Origin: Marinobacter mangrovi
GTDB lineage: Bacteria > Pseudomonadota > Gammaproteobacteria > Pseudomonadales > Oleiphilaceae
Direction of reading: 5' to 3'
Length of the DNA stretch: 64,000 nucleotides
NCBI RefSeq assembly: GCF_016798325.1
Contig: NZ_JAERVO010000003.1
Span: 310,001-374,000, forward strand
This document shows positions 51,821 to 60,422 of the stretch, piece after piece. A program made the translations under genes and the position numbers. The notes below the pieces were generated by a model. That model was given only the letters and a program-made list of their open reading frames with translations. It had not been told where the DNA came from and searched no databases. Position 1 is the first letter of the stretch. Each line of letters opens with the position of its first letter.

Positions 51821-52257
51821 GCGTGCCCTCCTGGTTTGGCTGTTTTCACTTCGGAATCGTCCCAGTGTTCAATCAGGCGGCAGATCGTGTGACCGTCGGG
51901 TGTGCCGTCGGGCATGTTTTCCCAGGCCGCCATGGCATCGCGCATACGATTGCGCAAGGCTTCCAGTTCGGCCAGGCGGTTTTCCACGTCCTGCAGGCGG
52001 CGCTCGAAAATGTCGCGCACCATGGGGCAGGGTGAGGTGTGATGGTCGGCTTCCCCCAGGATGGACTGGATCTCGCTGAGCGCGAATCCCAGCTGGCGGG
52101 CCTTGCGGGCGAATTGCATGCGCTGGAGATCGTCGCTGGAGTAGATGTGGTAGCCGTTATCCGGGTTGCGCTGGGGATGCAGCAACCCTTCCCGCGTGTA
52201 AAAACGCACGGTCTCCGGATTCACACCTGCGGCGCGGGCCAGTTCGCTCACCTTCAT
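51817..52257 (-). CDS. MerR-family metal-responsive regulator
   Basis: This 146-residue protein has an N-terminal MerR helix-turn-helix (KVSELARAAGVNPETVRFYTREGLLHPQRNPDNGYHIYSSDDLQR). Metal-site Cys are Cys77 (SPCPMV) and Cys126 (HTICRLIEHW), a spacing closer to the ZntR/CadR type than to the Cys112/Cys120 pair of CueR. Context with copA still favours copper. The ATG at 52257 has GGGAGAG upstream; a longer frame to 52332 would swallow the promoter. It overlaps copA by ATGA, so it is autoregulated. Confidence 0.9.
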   Translation of the reverse strand: MKVSELARAAGVNPETVRFYTREGLLHPQRNPDNGYHIYSSDDLQRMQFARKARQLGFALSEIQSILGEADHHTSPCPMVRDIFERRLQDVENRLAELEALRNRMRDAMAAWENMPDGTPDGHTICRLIEHWDDSEVKTAKPGGHA

Positions 52258-52285
52258 GGGACACTCTCCCGATGGATTCAGGGAC

Positions 52286-52321
52286 AGTTTAAAACCCTTG
52301 AGCAACTCAAAGGTCAAGGGT
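52286..52321 (-). promoter_or_regulatory. MerR-type promoter and operator
   Basis: On the minus strand, -35 TTGACC (52317-52312) and -10 TAAACT or TTAAAC (about 52291-52286) are separated by 19-20 bp. This is the overlong spacer that MerR activators correct. A perfect dyad ACCCTTGA / TCAAGGGT (52294-52301 with 52314-52321) lies within and over the spacer. It would drive merR-copA-peptide-DUF411. Confidence 0.75.
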
Positions 52322-52335
52322 TTTCTGGGCAAGCG

Positions 52336-52662
52336 TCAGCGGGATTGGCGGGCGCGCAGGACGGTGCCGCAATGCCGGCATTGATCCGGCGCCTGCAGCT
52401 TGGCCTGCCAGCCGATGCGATGGTCGCAGGCGGGGCAGCGCAGACGCAGCTGCAGCACGATGATCGGGACAATCAGCAACACCAGAAGCGGGCCCAGCGC
52501 GCCCCAGTCCTGGCCGCTGGACAATCCCAGTTGGCTGCTGAAGACCAGCAGGATGACCAGGGCCACAAACGCAAAGATGAAATAGCGGCGGTTCCAGCGC
52601 TCCCAGCGCCGGACCTGTTGGTCCTGCTCGGCTGTCAGGTAGTGCGGGGAGGGGGTGTTCAT
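52336..52662 (-). CDS. Membrane protein with zinc ribbon
   Basis: This 108-residue protein has two adjacent transmembrane helices (about 25-45 and 55-75). A cytoplasmic zinc ribbon follows, with Cys76, Cys79, Cys95 and Cys98 (CPACD, CRHCG). The function is unknown. It is upstream of and on the same strand as the metal cassette (its stop lies 15 bp before the operator dyad), but its own ribosome binding site is unclear. Confidence 0.75.
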   Translation of the reverse strand: MNTPSPHYLTAEQDQQVRRWERWNRRYFIFAFVALVILLVFSSQLGLSSGQDWGALGPLLVLLIVPIIVLQLRLRCPACDHRIGWQAKLQAPDQCRHCGTVLRARQSR

Positions 52663-52741
52663 AGTGCTCCGACCGGGATAAATGAGTGCGTATCTTATCG
52701 TGGTTTACGCATGAACGCCGCGTTGCGTTCACCGGAGCCGG

Positions 52742-55012
52742 TCAGTCGGGCTGGTGCAGCGGGTTGGGCAGTCGAAAGCCCCGGCTGACCAGTGCCTCCA
52801 GCTCCGATGCCGGCATGGGACGGCCGATCAGGTAGCCCTGGGCCAGGTCGCAGCGGTGGGTATTGAGGAAGTTGAGCTGGGCTTCGGTTTCGATGCCTTC
52901 GGCGGCGACCTGGATGCCCAGGTTGTGGGCCAGGTTGATCACCGCCCGGGTGATGATGGCGTCGTCGTGGCGTTCGGTCACCCGGGTGATGAACGAGCGG
53001 TCGATCTTGAGCAGGTCCACCGGGAAGTCCCGCAGGTAGGCCAGCGAGGAATAGCCGGTACCGAAGTCGTCGATGGCCAGGTGCACGCCAATCTGGTGCA
53101 GGCGTTTGAGCTGGTCCAGGTTGTGCTCGAGGTTATCGATAAAGATTTCCTCGGTCAGCTCCACTTCCAGCTTGTCGGCCGTGACGTTGTTATCGCGCAG
53201 GGCCCGTTCGATGTTGCTGACGAGGTCCCGGTCTTCCAGCTCGCGTCCGGACAGGTTGATGGCGATCCGCAGGTGGTCGAAGGGACCGCCCTGCCAGGCG
53301 GCCAGCTGGCGACAGGCCGCCATCGCCACCCAGCGCCCGATATCGGTAATGCGACCGCTCTCCTCGGCCAGCGGGATGAAGTCCACCGGTGGCAGCAGGC
53401 CGCGGGTCGGATGCTGCCAGCGGATCAGCGCTTCCACGCTGCCGATCTGCTGGGTGGCCAGATCCAGCTGAGGCTGGAAGTGCAGCACCAGTTGATCCTC
53501 ACTGAGGGCGCGGTTGAGGTCCTTGTCCAGTTCCAGCCGGCGCACCTCCCGGTCCTGCATGCCTTCGGTGTAGAACTGATAGTGATTGCGGCCGTTTTCC
53601 TTGGCCCGGTAGAGGGCGACGTCGGCATTGCGCAGCAGGATATCCGCGTCCAGTCCGCTCTGTGGGTAGATGGCCACGCCCATGGTGGCGGTGATCTGAT
53701 GGCTCTGTTCCTGGACCTCGAACGGGTCCACGAAGCATTGCTTGATCTGGCCCAGCAGCGCGATGACGTCGTCGATGTCGTCGATGTGCTGCTGGCAGAT
53801 CATGAACTCGTCGCCGCTGGAATAGGCCACCAGCACCCGTTCGCTGCTGAGCTGGTTCAGGCGCTCGGCCACCTTGATCAGCAGTTCGTCGCCGAATTGG
53901 TGGCCGAGGGTATCGTTGAGGATCTGGAAACGGTCCAGATCCAGCATGATCAACGCGACCTGGCGGTACTGGCGGTCGGCGATGGCCAGGGTGTGGGTCA
54001 GGTCTTCGACGAAGAAGCGGCGATTGGCCAGGCCGGTCAGGCTGTCCGTGGATTCGATTCGGGCCAGATCCTGCTGCACCGACTCACGCTGGTAGATTTC
54101 GTTTTCCAGGGCGCTGCGGGCGTGTTCCAGTGCCCGGTTGCGGCGCATCACCGCCTGGGTCAGCCACACCAGCAGGCTGATCAGCAGGCCGAGGATCAGG
54201 AAGCTGACCAGGGCAAGGTCCGGCCAGATGCCCTGGTGGTCTGTGGTCCACTCACGGGTTGGGGTGATCCGGAGCGTCCATGCCAGGCCCGGCACCGACA
54301 GCGTGGCTTCCTGCGACAGACGGCCGGCGATCGGGCTGTCGGGTTTGTTGGTGTAGCGGACCTGGCCGTCTTCTTCGATATCGACCTGGAAGTTGTCGTG
54401 GATGCGGGGCGTGATCAGGGCTTCGGCCAGACCTTCCATACGGAAAACACCGGCGATGAAGCCGTGCCGGCCCCCTTCGTCGTCAACGATAGGGGCGTAG
54501 ATGACAATGCCGGTGCCGCCCTGGCGCAACTCGATGATGCCGGAAAAGTCGGCCACACCGGTGCGGGCAGCCTGCTTCAGGCTGGCGAGTCGCTCGGCGT
54601 TGAAGGCGACGTTAAAGCCGACCACATTCTCGTTGCCCGCCAGGGGCGCCACCCAGCGAATGCGGTAGTCGGGAGCGATCCACTCGATGGCCTGGTAGTG
54701 GCGAAAATCCCGCAGGTAGTGTTCGGCGTCCTCCTGCCAGATCTCCCGGGGCATATTCGGGCTGGCAGCCCGGCGTTCCGCCATCCGGCGCAAGGCATGA
54801 ACGTGGGCGGTGAAGTCGGACGCCAGTTCCCGCGACAGGGCGGTGGCCTCGGCATCCAGGGTCAGTTCCATCTGATGCCGGACCTGGCGTTCGATGCCCT
54901 GCCAGAGGACCGCCGCCAGCACGATAAACGTCAACAGCAACACGGCCGGCAATGCGGGGCTGACGACCACCCGCATGAGCCTGGCGTACCACCTGGACGT
55001 TTCGTTATGCAT
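52742..55012 (-). CDS. CHASE-GGDEF-EAL c-di-GMP signalling protein
   Basis: This 756-residue inner-membrane protein has a first helix (about 15-35) and a periplasmic CHASE sensor (about 60-235). A second helix (about 260-285) leads to cytoplasmic GGDEF (about 315-475) and EAL (about 490-745) domains. The GGDEF signature is SGDEF (YSSGDEFM), one residue off. The EAL domain has EALIRWQHP, ELTEEIF, DDFGTGYSS and EGIET, so it is complete. The start at 55012 has AGGAG four bases upstream. CHASE domains bind small extracellular ligands. Confidence 0.9.
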   Translation of the reverse strand: MHNETSRWYARLMRVVVSPALPAVLLLTFIVLAAVLWQGIERQVRHQMELTLDAEATALSRELASDFTAHVHALRRMAERRAASPNMPREIWQEDAEHYLRDFRHYQAIEWIAPDYRIRWVAPLAGNENVVGFNVAFNAERLASLKQAARTGVADFSGIIELRQGGTGIVIYAPIVDDEGGRHGFIAGVFRMEGLAEALITPRIHDNFQVDIEEDGQVRYTNKPDSPIAGRLSQEATLSVPGLAWTLRITPTREWTTDHQGIWPDLALVSFLILGLLISLLVWLTQAVMRRNRALEHARSALENEIYQRESVQQDLARIESTDSLTGLANRRFFVEDLTHTLAIADRQYRQVALIMLDLDRFQILNDTLGHQFGDELLIKVAERLNQLSSERVLVAYSSGDEFMICQQHIDDIDDVIALLGQIKQCFVDPFEVQEQSHQITATMGVAIYPQSGLDADILLRNADVALYRAKENGRNHYQFYTEGMQDREVRRLELDKDLNRALSEDQLVLHFQPQLDLATQQIGSVEALIRWQHPTRGLLPPVDFIPLAEESGRITDIGRWVAMAACRQLAAWQGGPFDHLRIAINLSGRELEDRDLVSNIERALRDNNVTADKLEVELTEEIFIDNLEHNLDQLKRLHQIGVHLAIDDFGTGYSSLAYLRDFPVDLLKIDRSFITRVTERHDDAIITRAVINLAHNLGIQVAAEGIETEAQLNFLNTHRCDLAQGYLIGRPMPASELEALVSRGFRLPNPLHQPD

Positions 55013-55195
55013 GGAACTCCTGAAACACGACATTTGTCTGTTGTACTGTCCTCACATTCTCGGCCAGTACAACGAATACTTCAGTAGAGTTTACAAGTAT
55101 TTGCAATTGATGTGTCAGTAATTTGCGGGAAGTCTCGGCATCGTGGCGCCAAATTGACGGAACCTGTCGCGATAAGCGCCAGACATGCTCGATCT

Positions 55196-56146
55196 CTAAA
55201 TAAGGCCCAGAGTCCGGAGGGCGTAGATTCCCACACTCAGGCTGATCGGCGCCAGCAGGGTCGTCAAGGCCACGATACTGGCGGCCAGCTGGTGATTGCC
55301 CCCCATGGTGCGGGCCATGACGTAGCTGGCAGTGGCCGTGGGCGAGGCAAACATCGCAAACAGGGTGCCCAGCTCCATGGGTGAAAAGCCGAAAGGCAGC
55401 GCCGCCAGGGTGCCTGCAATCGGCAGGACGACGAGTTTCAGGGCGGTGGCCACGAAGGCGGCCGCGGTGCCATGGCTGAGCGCGTCCAGGCTGAGCGTGG
55501 CGCCCACGCAGAGCAGGGCCAGCGGCAGGGTCATCTGTCCGAAATAGGCGGCGCTGGTCAGAATCAGGTCCGGGACCGGCACCTTGAAGGCGGCCAGCGT
55601 CAGGCCCAGCAGGATGCTGATGATCAGCGGGTTGCGGGTGATGCCCCGGACAATCTGGTGCCAGGACGTGTGCTGCCGGCCGCCGCTGGCCGTGAGGGCA
55701 TAGACCGACAGGATGTTGTAGGCCAGCGTAATGCCCGCCAGCAGGACCGACCCGACCGCCAGCCCGGTATTGCCATAGAGGCTGGCGCAGACGGCGATGC
55801 CGATGATGCCCAGGTTGCCGCGAAACGCGCCCTGCACAAAAACACCCCGATCCGGTCCGGAACCCGGCCACCAGGCACTGACGATCCAGAGCAGGACAAA
55901 GCTGGCCACGGTCACCGTCACACCAAATCCCACCTGCCGGGGATTGACCAGGCTGTCCAGATCCAGGTTGACCAGGCTGGTGACGATCAGCGCGGGCAGG
56001 GCCAGGTTGAACACCAGGCGTGAGCCGGTTTCCACAAAGGCATCGTCGATCCACTTGAGGCGGCGCAGGAACCAGCCAGCGGCCATCACCAGGAAGATCG
56101 GTGCCGTCACGGACAGTGAAAACAGCAGGTTATCGAGATAGCTCAC
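55196..56146 (-). CDS. AEC-family transporter
   Basis: This 316-residue inner-membrane protein has ten helices in two halves. The auxin-efflux-carrier family signature includes FLVMAAGWFLRRLKWID at the N-terminus and GAFRGNLGIIGIAVCASLYG in the middle. The substrate is unknown (often malate, malonate or amino acids). A GTG start at 56146 with GAGG upstream lies 6 bp after the HD-GYP stop, so the two are cotranscribed. Confidence 0.88.
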   Translation of the reverse strand: MSYLDNLLFSLSVTAPIFLVMAAGWFLRRLKWIDDAFVETGSRLVFNLALPALIVTSLVNLDLDSLVNPRQVGFGVTVTVASFVLLWIVSAWWPGSGPDRGVFVQGAFRGNLGIIGIAVCASLYGNTGLAVGSVLLAGITLAYNILSVYALTASGGRQHTSWHQIVRGITRNPLIISILLGLTLAAFKVPVPDLILTSAAYFGQMTLPLALLCVGATLSLDALSHGTAAAFVATALKLVVLPIAGTLAALPFGFSPMELGTLFAMFASPTATASYVMARTMGGNHQLAASIVALTTLLAPISLSVGIYALRTLGLI

Positions 56147-56152
56147 GGCGCC

Positions 56153-57421
56153 TCAGGCTGATTCAGTAATGGTCTCAATACGGCCTGACAGGGTGACTCC
56201 GTAGGCGCCATCCGGAAGGGGGGCGGTAATGGTGTAGAGCTGGCCGCTTGTGGTGCGGGGTTCGTCTTTGAGATCGATGGTCTGGGGCGGGACGGACTGT
56301 TTATCGGGCCCGAGCAGGATCTCTACCCGCGGGCGTAGTTTATAGGATGGGTGGTTGGAAATCACCACGGCCACTTCGCCGGAATTGAGCTCCACCAGGC
56401 TGCCAGGGGGATAGACGCCGATCATGCGGATAAAGGCTTCGATCATGCCGGCATCGAACTGACGGTCGCGCTCGCGGTAGAGGATGCGCATGGCGTCGGT
56501 GGTGGGCAGCCCGGCGCGGTAGCATCGATCGCTGGTGATGGCGTCAAACACGTCGACGATCGCCACCAGCCGTGCGAAACGGCTGATCTGCCAGGCCTGC
56601 AGGCCGCGGGGGTAGCCTGCGCCATCGAGCCGCTCGTGGTGGTCGAGGCAGACGGTAGCCACGATCGGGTCCAGGTCCTGTTGCCGCAACAGGTCATGGC
56701 CGTGGCGGGTGTGCTGGCGAACGATCTCCATCTCGGCCGCGTTCAGGGCGCCGGGCTTGTTGAGCACCCGGTGCGGCACCTGCATCTTGCCGATGTCGTG
56801 CAGCAGCCCGCACAGCCCGGCGGTTTCCATGTCCACCGTCGACATCCCCAGGTAGCGGGCAAACGCCATGGCCAGGATGGCGACCCGCTGGCAGTGCTCA
56901 GCGGTGTAGGCGTCGCGATGCTTGATGCGGTTCATCCAGAACATGGCGCTGGGGTTGGCGGTGATGCTCTCGGCGCAGCGCTGGATCAGGGGGCGGGCCA
57001 TCGACAGATCCACGTCGACGCCGCTCTCGACCCGGTCCAGCAGGTCACGGACATAGTCGCTGGTGGATTCGAAGATTTTCCGGGCGCGGGGCAGTTCGAC
57101 ATGGATCGGATGCTGTTCCGGCATGGGCTCGTCACGCCGGCGCCGCTGGATTTCGATCTGCTCCAGTACCGGTGTCAATTCCGTCGACAGGGCTTCCACC
57201 CAGACCCATTCGCAGTGCTGGCGGAGGATTGCGAGCTGGTCCGCGCGGTCGATGGTGAAGCCCTGGAACAGCACCGGCACTTCGGTCCACGGGCGATCCA
57301 GCTTGATGACGCGCATGCCGATGCCCAGCAGATCCACCGGAATCCGTGAACGAATCAGATTGTCGACGACGCGACGGGAAGCTTTGGCGGGCTTTCGGTT
57401 AGGTTGACGTCTGAACGGCAT
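56153..57421 (-). CDS. HD-GYP c-di-GMP phosphodiesterase with DUF3391
   Basis: This 422-residue cytoplasmic protein has an N-terminal DUF3391 domain (about 20-135) and an HD-GYP domain (about 165-345). Metal-site and signature motifs are CGLLHDIGKMQVP, HHERLDGAGYPRGL and VDVFDAITSDRCYR. The first HD His/Asp pair lies in LHDIG. It degrades c-di-GMP. Its start codon lies directly beside one arm of a 13-bp inverted repeat, so the leader may control translation. Confidence 0.92.
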   Translation of the reverse strand: MPFRRQPNRKPAKASRRVVDNLIRSRIPVDLLGIGMRVIKLDRPWTEVPVLFQGFTIDRADQLAILRQHCEWVWVEALSTELTPVLEQIEIQRRRRDEPMPEQHPIHVELPRARKIFESTSDYVRDLLDRVESGVDVDLSMARPLIQRCAESITANPSAMFWMNRIKHRDAYTAEHCQRVAILAMAFARYLGMSTVDMETAGLCGLLHDIGKMQVPHRVLNKPGALNAAEMEIVRQHTRHGHDLLRQQDLDPIVATVCLDHHERLDGAGYPRGLQAWQISRFARLVAIVDVFDAITSDRCYRAGLPTTDAMRILYRERDRQFDAGMIEAFIRMIGVYPPGSLVELNSGEVAVVISNHPSYKLRPRVEILLGPDKQSVPPQTIDLKDEPRTTSGQLYTITAPLPDGAYGVTLSGRIETITESA

Positions 57422-57422
57422 G

Positions 57423-57478
57423 ACGCGACCGATCCTGACAATGAGCGTACGGTCAGTATTGCACGGGATCGGTCGCGT
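57423..57478 (-). promoter_or_regulatory. Leader hairpin at the HD-GYP start
   Basis: A perfect 13-bp inverted repeat (57423-57435 and 57466-57478, ACGCGACCGATCC and its complement) encloses 30 bp. On the message its proximal arm ends one base before the HD-GYP start codon and covers the region of the weak ribosome binding site. It may block translation or form a terminator-like fold; no T run is present. Confidence 0.5.
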
Positions 57479-57527
57479 GACTGTGCGTTTGACGATGTTT
57501 TATACAATTATGCCGCGGTCGGGCGGG

Positions 57528-57626
57528 TCAGAAGCCGATACCCGGCCCGGCCGTATAGGCTGATGCGACAATGAACAGGGCCGTGACGGCCGCAATCTTG
57601 GCGAAGGAAACCAGTTGATCGACCAT
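57528..57626 (-). CDS. 32-aa hydrophobic peptide
   Basis: The frame from the ATG at 57626 to the TGA at 57530-57528 gives MVDQLVSFAKIAAVTALFIV, then ASAYTAGPGIGF. GGAGGT lies five bases upstream. One helix (about 8-24) would insert in the membrane. I do not recognise it. It lies between the CoA-binding and HD-GYP genes on the same strand. Confidence 0.65.
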   Translation of the reverse strand: MVDQLVSFAKIAAVTALFIVASAYTAGPGIGF

Positions 57627-57885
57627 GATGCACCTCCGTTGTGGGGGCGCCGGGGCGGTGTTCCTCACCTGCCGCCGACGAAGATGGATCGGGGCGTCGG
57701 GGAGACACTGAGTGATTGTCTCCGGGACCGGTTACCTCCAGCTTCTCGCAAGAATAAGACCGTTTGATGAAAAAGTGGTCAGCAACGATCGGGTTGGCGG
57801 ACGAACTTCAGGTCCTGCCTCAACCAGCCGTGAAGGGCAGGTGTAAAAAAACGCAACGGTTTGGGTCGGAAAGTGACAACGCGCC

Positions 57886-58314
57886 TCATGGTGTGGCCAA
57901 TGGCACACCCAGCCGCGGAATTTCCTGCTTGGGACAGCGGTCCATGACCACCTGCAGGCCGGCGGATTCAGCCCGGGCAGCGGCGTCTTCATCGATGACG
58001 CCGATCTGCATCCAGATGGCATCCACGTCACCCCGACGCAGAGCCTCGTCCACCACCGCCCCCACACGGTGACTGGCGAGGAACAGGTCGACCATGTCGA
58101 TCTTTCCGGGGATCGCCGTGACGTTCGGATAGACGTGTTCGCCCAGCAGGGTGCCGCCTGCCAGACGCGGATTGACCGGAATCACCCGGTAGCCGCGGCC
58201 CTGCAGGAAAGCCATGACGGTATGGCTGTCGCGATGGGGTTTTTCGCTGGCACCGACGAGGGCGATGGTGCGGACGGACTCAAGGATCTTGCGAAGCTGC
58301 TCAGGCGTGGCCAT
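57886..58314 (-). CDS. CoA-binding domain protein (YccU-like)
   Basis: This 142-residue protein has a Rossmann-like CoA-binding fold: RTIALVGASEKPHRDSHTVMAFLQGRGYRVIPVNPRLAG and VDLFLASHRVGAVVDEALRRG. YccU family members are succinyl-CoA-synthetase-like stand-alone domains with unknown function. A GAAG-type site is before the ATG at 58314. A 27-bp longer frame exists. Confidence 0.88.
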   Translation of the reverse strand: MATPEQLRKILESVRTIALVGASEKPHRDSHTVMAFLQGRGYRVIPVNPRLAGGTLLGEHVYPNVTAIPGKIDMVDLFLASHRVGAVVDEALRRGDVDAIWMQIGVIDEDAAARAESAGLQVVMDRCPKQEIPRLGVPLATP

Positions 58315-58476
58315 AGGGTTTCCGGTTCCAAGTGCTGGCATAAAGGGCTATGGTTGCCGGTGCCCGGGCAACCGGCGGTTCGGCATTCGGGAGCCGCTGA
58401 TGAACTCCTGAGCGATTCTGGCCCAAGACGTGACCTCTGGACAAGCCAGAACCCTGTAATGGACGAAGGACAATCA

Positions 58477-59202
58477 ATGGCAGTATTCACCATGACCGGC
58501 GTCGGCCATTCCGAGGCCATCGCGCACTGGAACAACAACGCGATGATCACCGCCGGCGGGCGCCGCCTGCTGATCGATGCCGGCTACACCATCAAGTTTG
58601 CCCTGCGCGACCTGGGGCTGGACCTGAGCCAGGTGGACGGTGTCTTCATTACCCACGTGCACGCCGATCACTGTTTCGGTCTGGAGCGCCTGGCCTACGA
58701 ATGCCGTTTCCGCTACGGCTTCAAGCCCCGGTTGTACCTGCCTCCGGGCGTCTACGAGGAGCTCTGGGACCAGACGCTCAAGGGCGTGATGGGGCAGGTG
58801 GGTGAAGGGCCGGCCACACTGGACGATTATTTCGAGGTGATCCGGCTGGACGGCGCGTTTGAATTCGAGGGTGTGCAGCTGGAGTATTTCCAGAATAACC
58901 ACACGCCCAACAAACCGTCCTATGGTCTGTTCATCAACCGCCGGTTGCTGTTCAGCGGCGATACCCGGCCGATCGTGGAGGCGGTGACCCGGCGCGATCC
59001 CGAGATCATCCTGCACGACTGCACGCTGGCAGAGTGGAACCCGGTCCACGCCAGCCTGGCGGAGCTGGAGGTCAGCTATCCCGCCGCGTTGCGTGAGCGC
59101 ATGTACCTGATGAGTTATGAGGATCACTACCGTGAATTCGAAACCCGGGTGGCCTCGAATTTCGCCGGCTACGCCCGGCAGGGACAGACGTTTGACCTGT
59201 AA
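58477..59202 (+). CDS. Metallo-beta-lactamase fold protein (RNase Z-like)
   Basis: This 241-residue protein has the metal motif THVHADHCFGLERL (H60, H62, D64, H65), later SGDTRPIVE and HDCTL ligands, and the final MSYEDHYRE, close to the RNase Z/arylsulfatase-like branch of the family. The C-terminal His ligand is YEDHY. The substrate is not determinable. The start at 58477 has GAAGGA upstream; 58459 is an alternative. Confidence 0.87.
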   Translation: MAVFTMTGVGHSEAIAHWNNNAMITAGGRRLLIDAGYTIKFALRDLGLDLSQVDGVFITHVHADHCFGLERLAYECRFRYGFKPRLYLPPGVYEELWDQTLKGVMGQVGEGPATLDDYFEVIRLDGAFEFEGVQLEYFQNNHTPNKPSYGLFINRRLLFSGDTRPIVEAVTRRDPEIILHDCTLAEWNPVHASLAELEVSYPAALRERMYLMSYEDHYREFETRVASNFAGYARQGQTFDL

Positions 59203-59268
59203 CGGCAATCGATCCGCCCGGGATCAGCGTATGAAACAGCGTTTGTGACGGAAATGACTGAGGTAACC

Positions 59269-59799
59269 ATGTGGTACCTGTGTGGCCTGGGCAGCAATAT
59301 CCGCCCGGAACAGAACCTGCCGCGGGCGCTGGACCTTCTCGTCCAGAAAACCGGCTGTCTGCGAATCAGCCCGGTGGTGGCCACTCGCCCCCAGGGAATC
59401 GACAGTGACCGGGGCTTTCTCAATGCGCTGGTGGTGTTGCAATCGCCGCTGGCCCCGACCGAGTTGAAAGCCTGGTTCAACGGCGTGGAAGAAGCTTTGG
59501 GGCGGGACCGGAGCGATCCGGCCTCGAGCCTCAAGGATCGCACCATCGATATCGACATCCTCGAGACCCGTGCCGATGGGCTGCCCGACGGGCGCAGCGT
59601 GCAGGAGCCCTATTTCCGGGCCCTGCTGGCGGATCGGGTGGATCCTGCCGACTGCCGGACGCTCCGCCTGGGTGAGCTGGCGCTAGGCCAGGCGACGGCC
59701 ACCATCTACTGGGATCATCGCACCGGTCATGAAATCGTTGTCGATCAGGGCCATGGCCTGCTTGACGACGCTCTCGAAACCGCCTTCCCGGGCCAGTAA
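59269..59799 (+). CDS. folK: HPPK-like folate enzyme (FolK)
   Basis: This 176-residue protein has the HPPK fold: CGLGSNIRPEQNLPRALDLL is the N-terminal motif and RTIDIDIL matches the family's conserved D-[IL]-D-[IL]. It would transfer pyrophosphate to 6-hydroxymethyl-dihydropterin. TGAGGT precedes the ATG at 59269; an in-frame GTG at 59245 is less likely. Its 3' end overlaps the facing SDR by 117 bp. Confidence 0.8.
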   Translation: MWYLCGLGSNIRPEQNLPRALDLLVQKTGCLRISPVVATRPQGIDSDRGFLNALVVLQSPLAPTELKAWFNGVEEALGRDRSDPASSLKDRTIDIDILETRADGLPDGRSVQEPYFRALLADRVDPADCRTLRLGELALGQATATIYWDHRTGHEIVVDQGHGLLDDALETAFPGQ

Positions 59800-60405
59800 C
59801 GTTTCGTCCAGGACTTCCTGCTTCTCATCGTCCGTGTGCCGCGGCAGGAAGCGGATCGGCCCCGGCATGATGGCGTTGACCCGCACCGCCGGCGCCAGCG
59901 ATTTGGCGTAGCTCAGGGTCAGGTTGGCCAGCGCTGCCTTGGTGGCGCAGTAGGCGGCGTAACGCGGATTGGGGTTCTCGGCGAAGATATCGGTAATGTT
60001 GATCACCACCGGCAGCGGGGCGCGCTCGCTGCTGGAGGCTGTCATCGTCTCGGTCAGCCCTTCGATCAGCTGCATCGGCGCCACGGCGTTGACCCGGTAG
60101 AGCCGCTCGGCCAACTCGGTCAGCGCGGCCGGATCTTGCGGGTTTTCCTCGAACTGGGAGGCGTTGTTGATCAGTACCCGCAGGGGCGTGGTGTGACGGA
60201 TCCGCTCGATGGCTTGCTGCACGCTGGCGTGGTCGGCCAGGTCGGTCTGGATCACCGAAGCGCCCCGCTCGCGCAGTTCTTCCACCTCGTCGGTGGCGGT
60301 GCGATAGAGGGCGAACACCTGATAGTCGCGGGCCAGCAGGGCCTTGCTCAGTTCATATCCAAGACGCCGTCCGGCGCCGGTGACGACTGCAGCGGGTAAA
60401 CTCAT
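59683..60405 (-). CDS. folM: Dihydromonapterin reductase-like SDR (FolM)
   Basis: This 240-residue SDR has TGAGRRLGYEL (the Arg-rich cofactor motif typical of FolM), LINNASQFEENP and the catalytic YAAYCATKAAL. It would reduce dihydromonapterin or dihydrofolate. It follows folE by 17 bp and faces folK. The start at 60405 is the conserved one; the frame runs upstream another 138 bp without support. Confidence 0.88.
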   Translation of the reverse strand: MSLPAAVVTGAGRRLGYELSKALLARDYQVFALYRTATDEVEELRERGASVIQTDLADHASVQQAIERIRHTTPLRVLINNASQFEENPQDPAALTELAERLYRVNAVAPMQLIEGLTETMTASSSERAPLPVVINITDIFAENPNPRYAAYCATKAALANLTLSYAKSLAPAVRVNAIMPGPIRFLPRHTDDEKQEVLDETLLAREGGFESVVKQAMALIDNDFMTGAMIPVDGGRRLA

Positions 60406-60422
60406 GATCGATCCGGTTCCTC

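Noticed and set aside
52754-55087. A 777-residue open frame on the plus strand
   Set aside because: It is the antisense shadow of the CHASE-GGDEF-EAL gene. It has no family match, no signal or ribosome binding site, and typical high-GC shadow composition.
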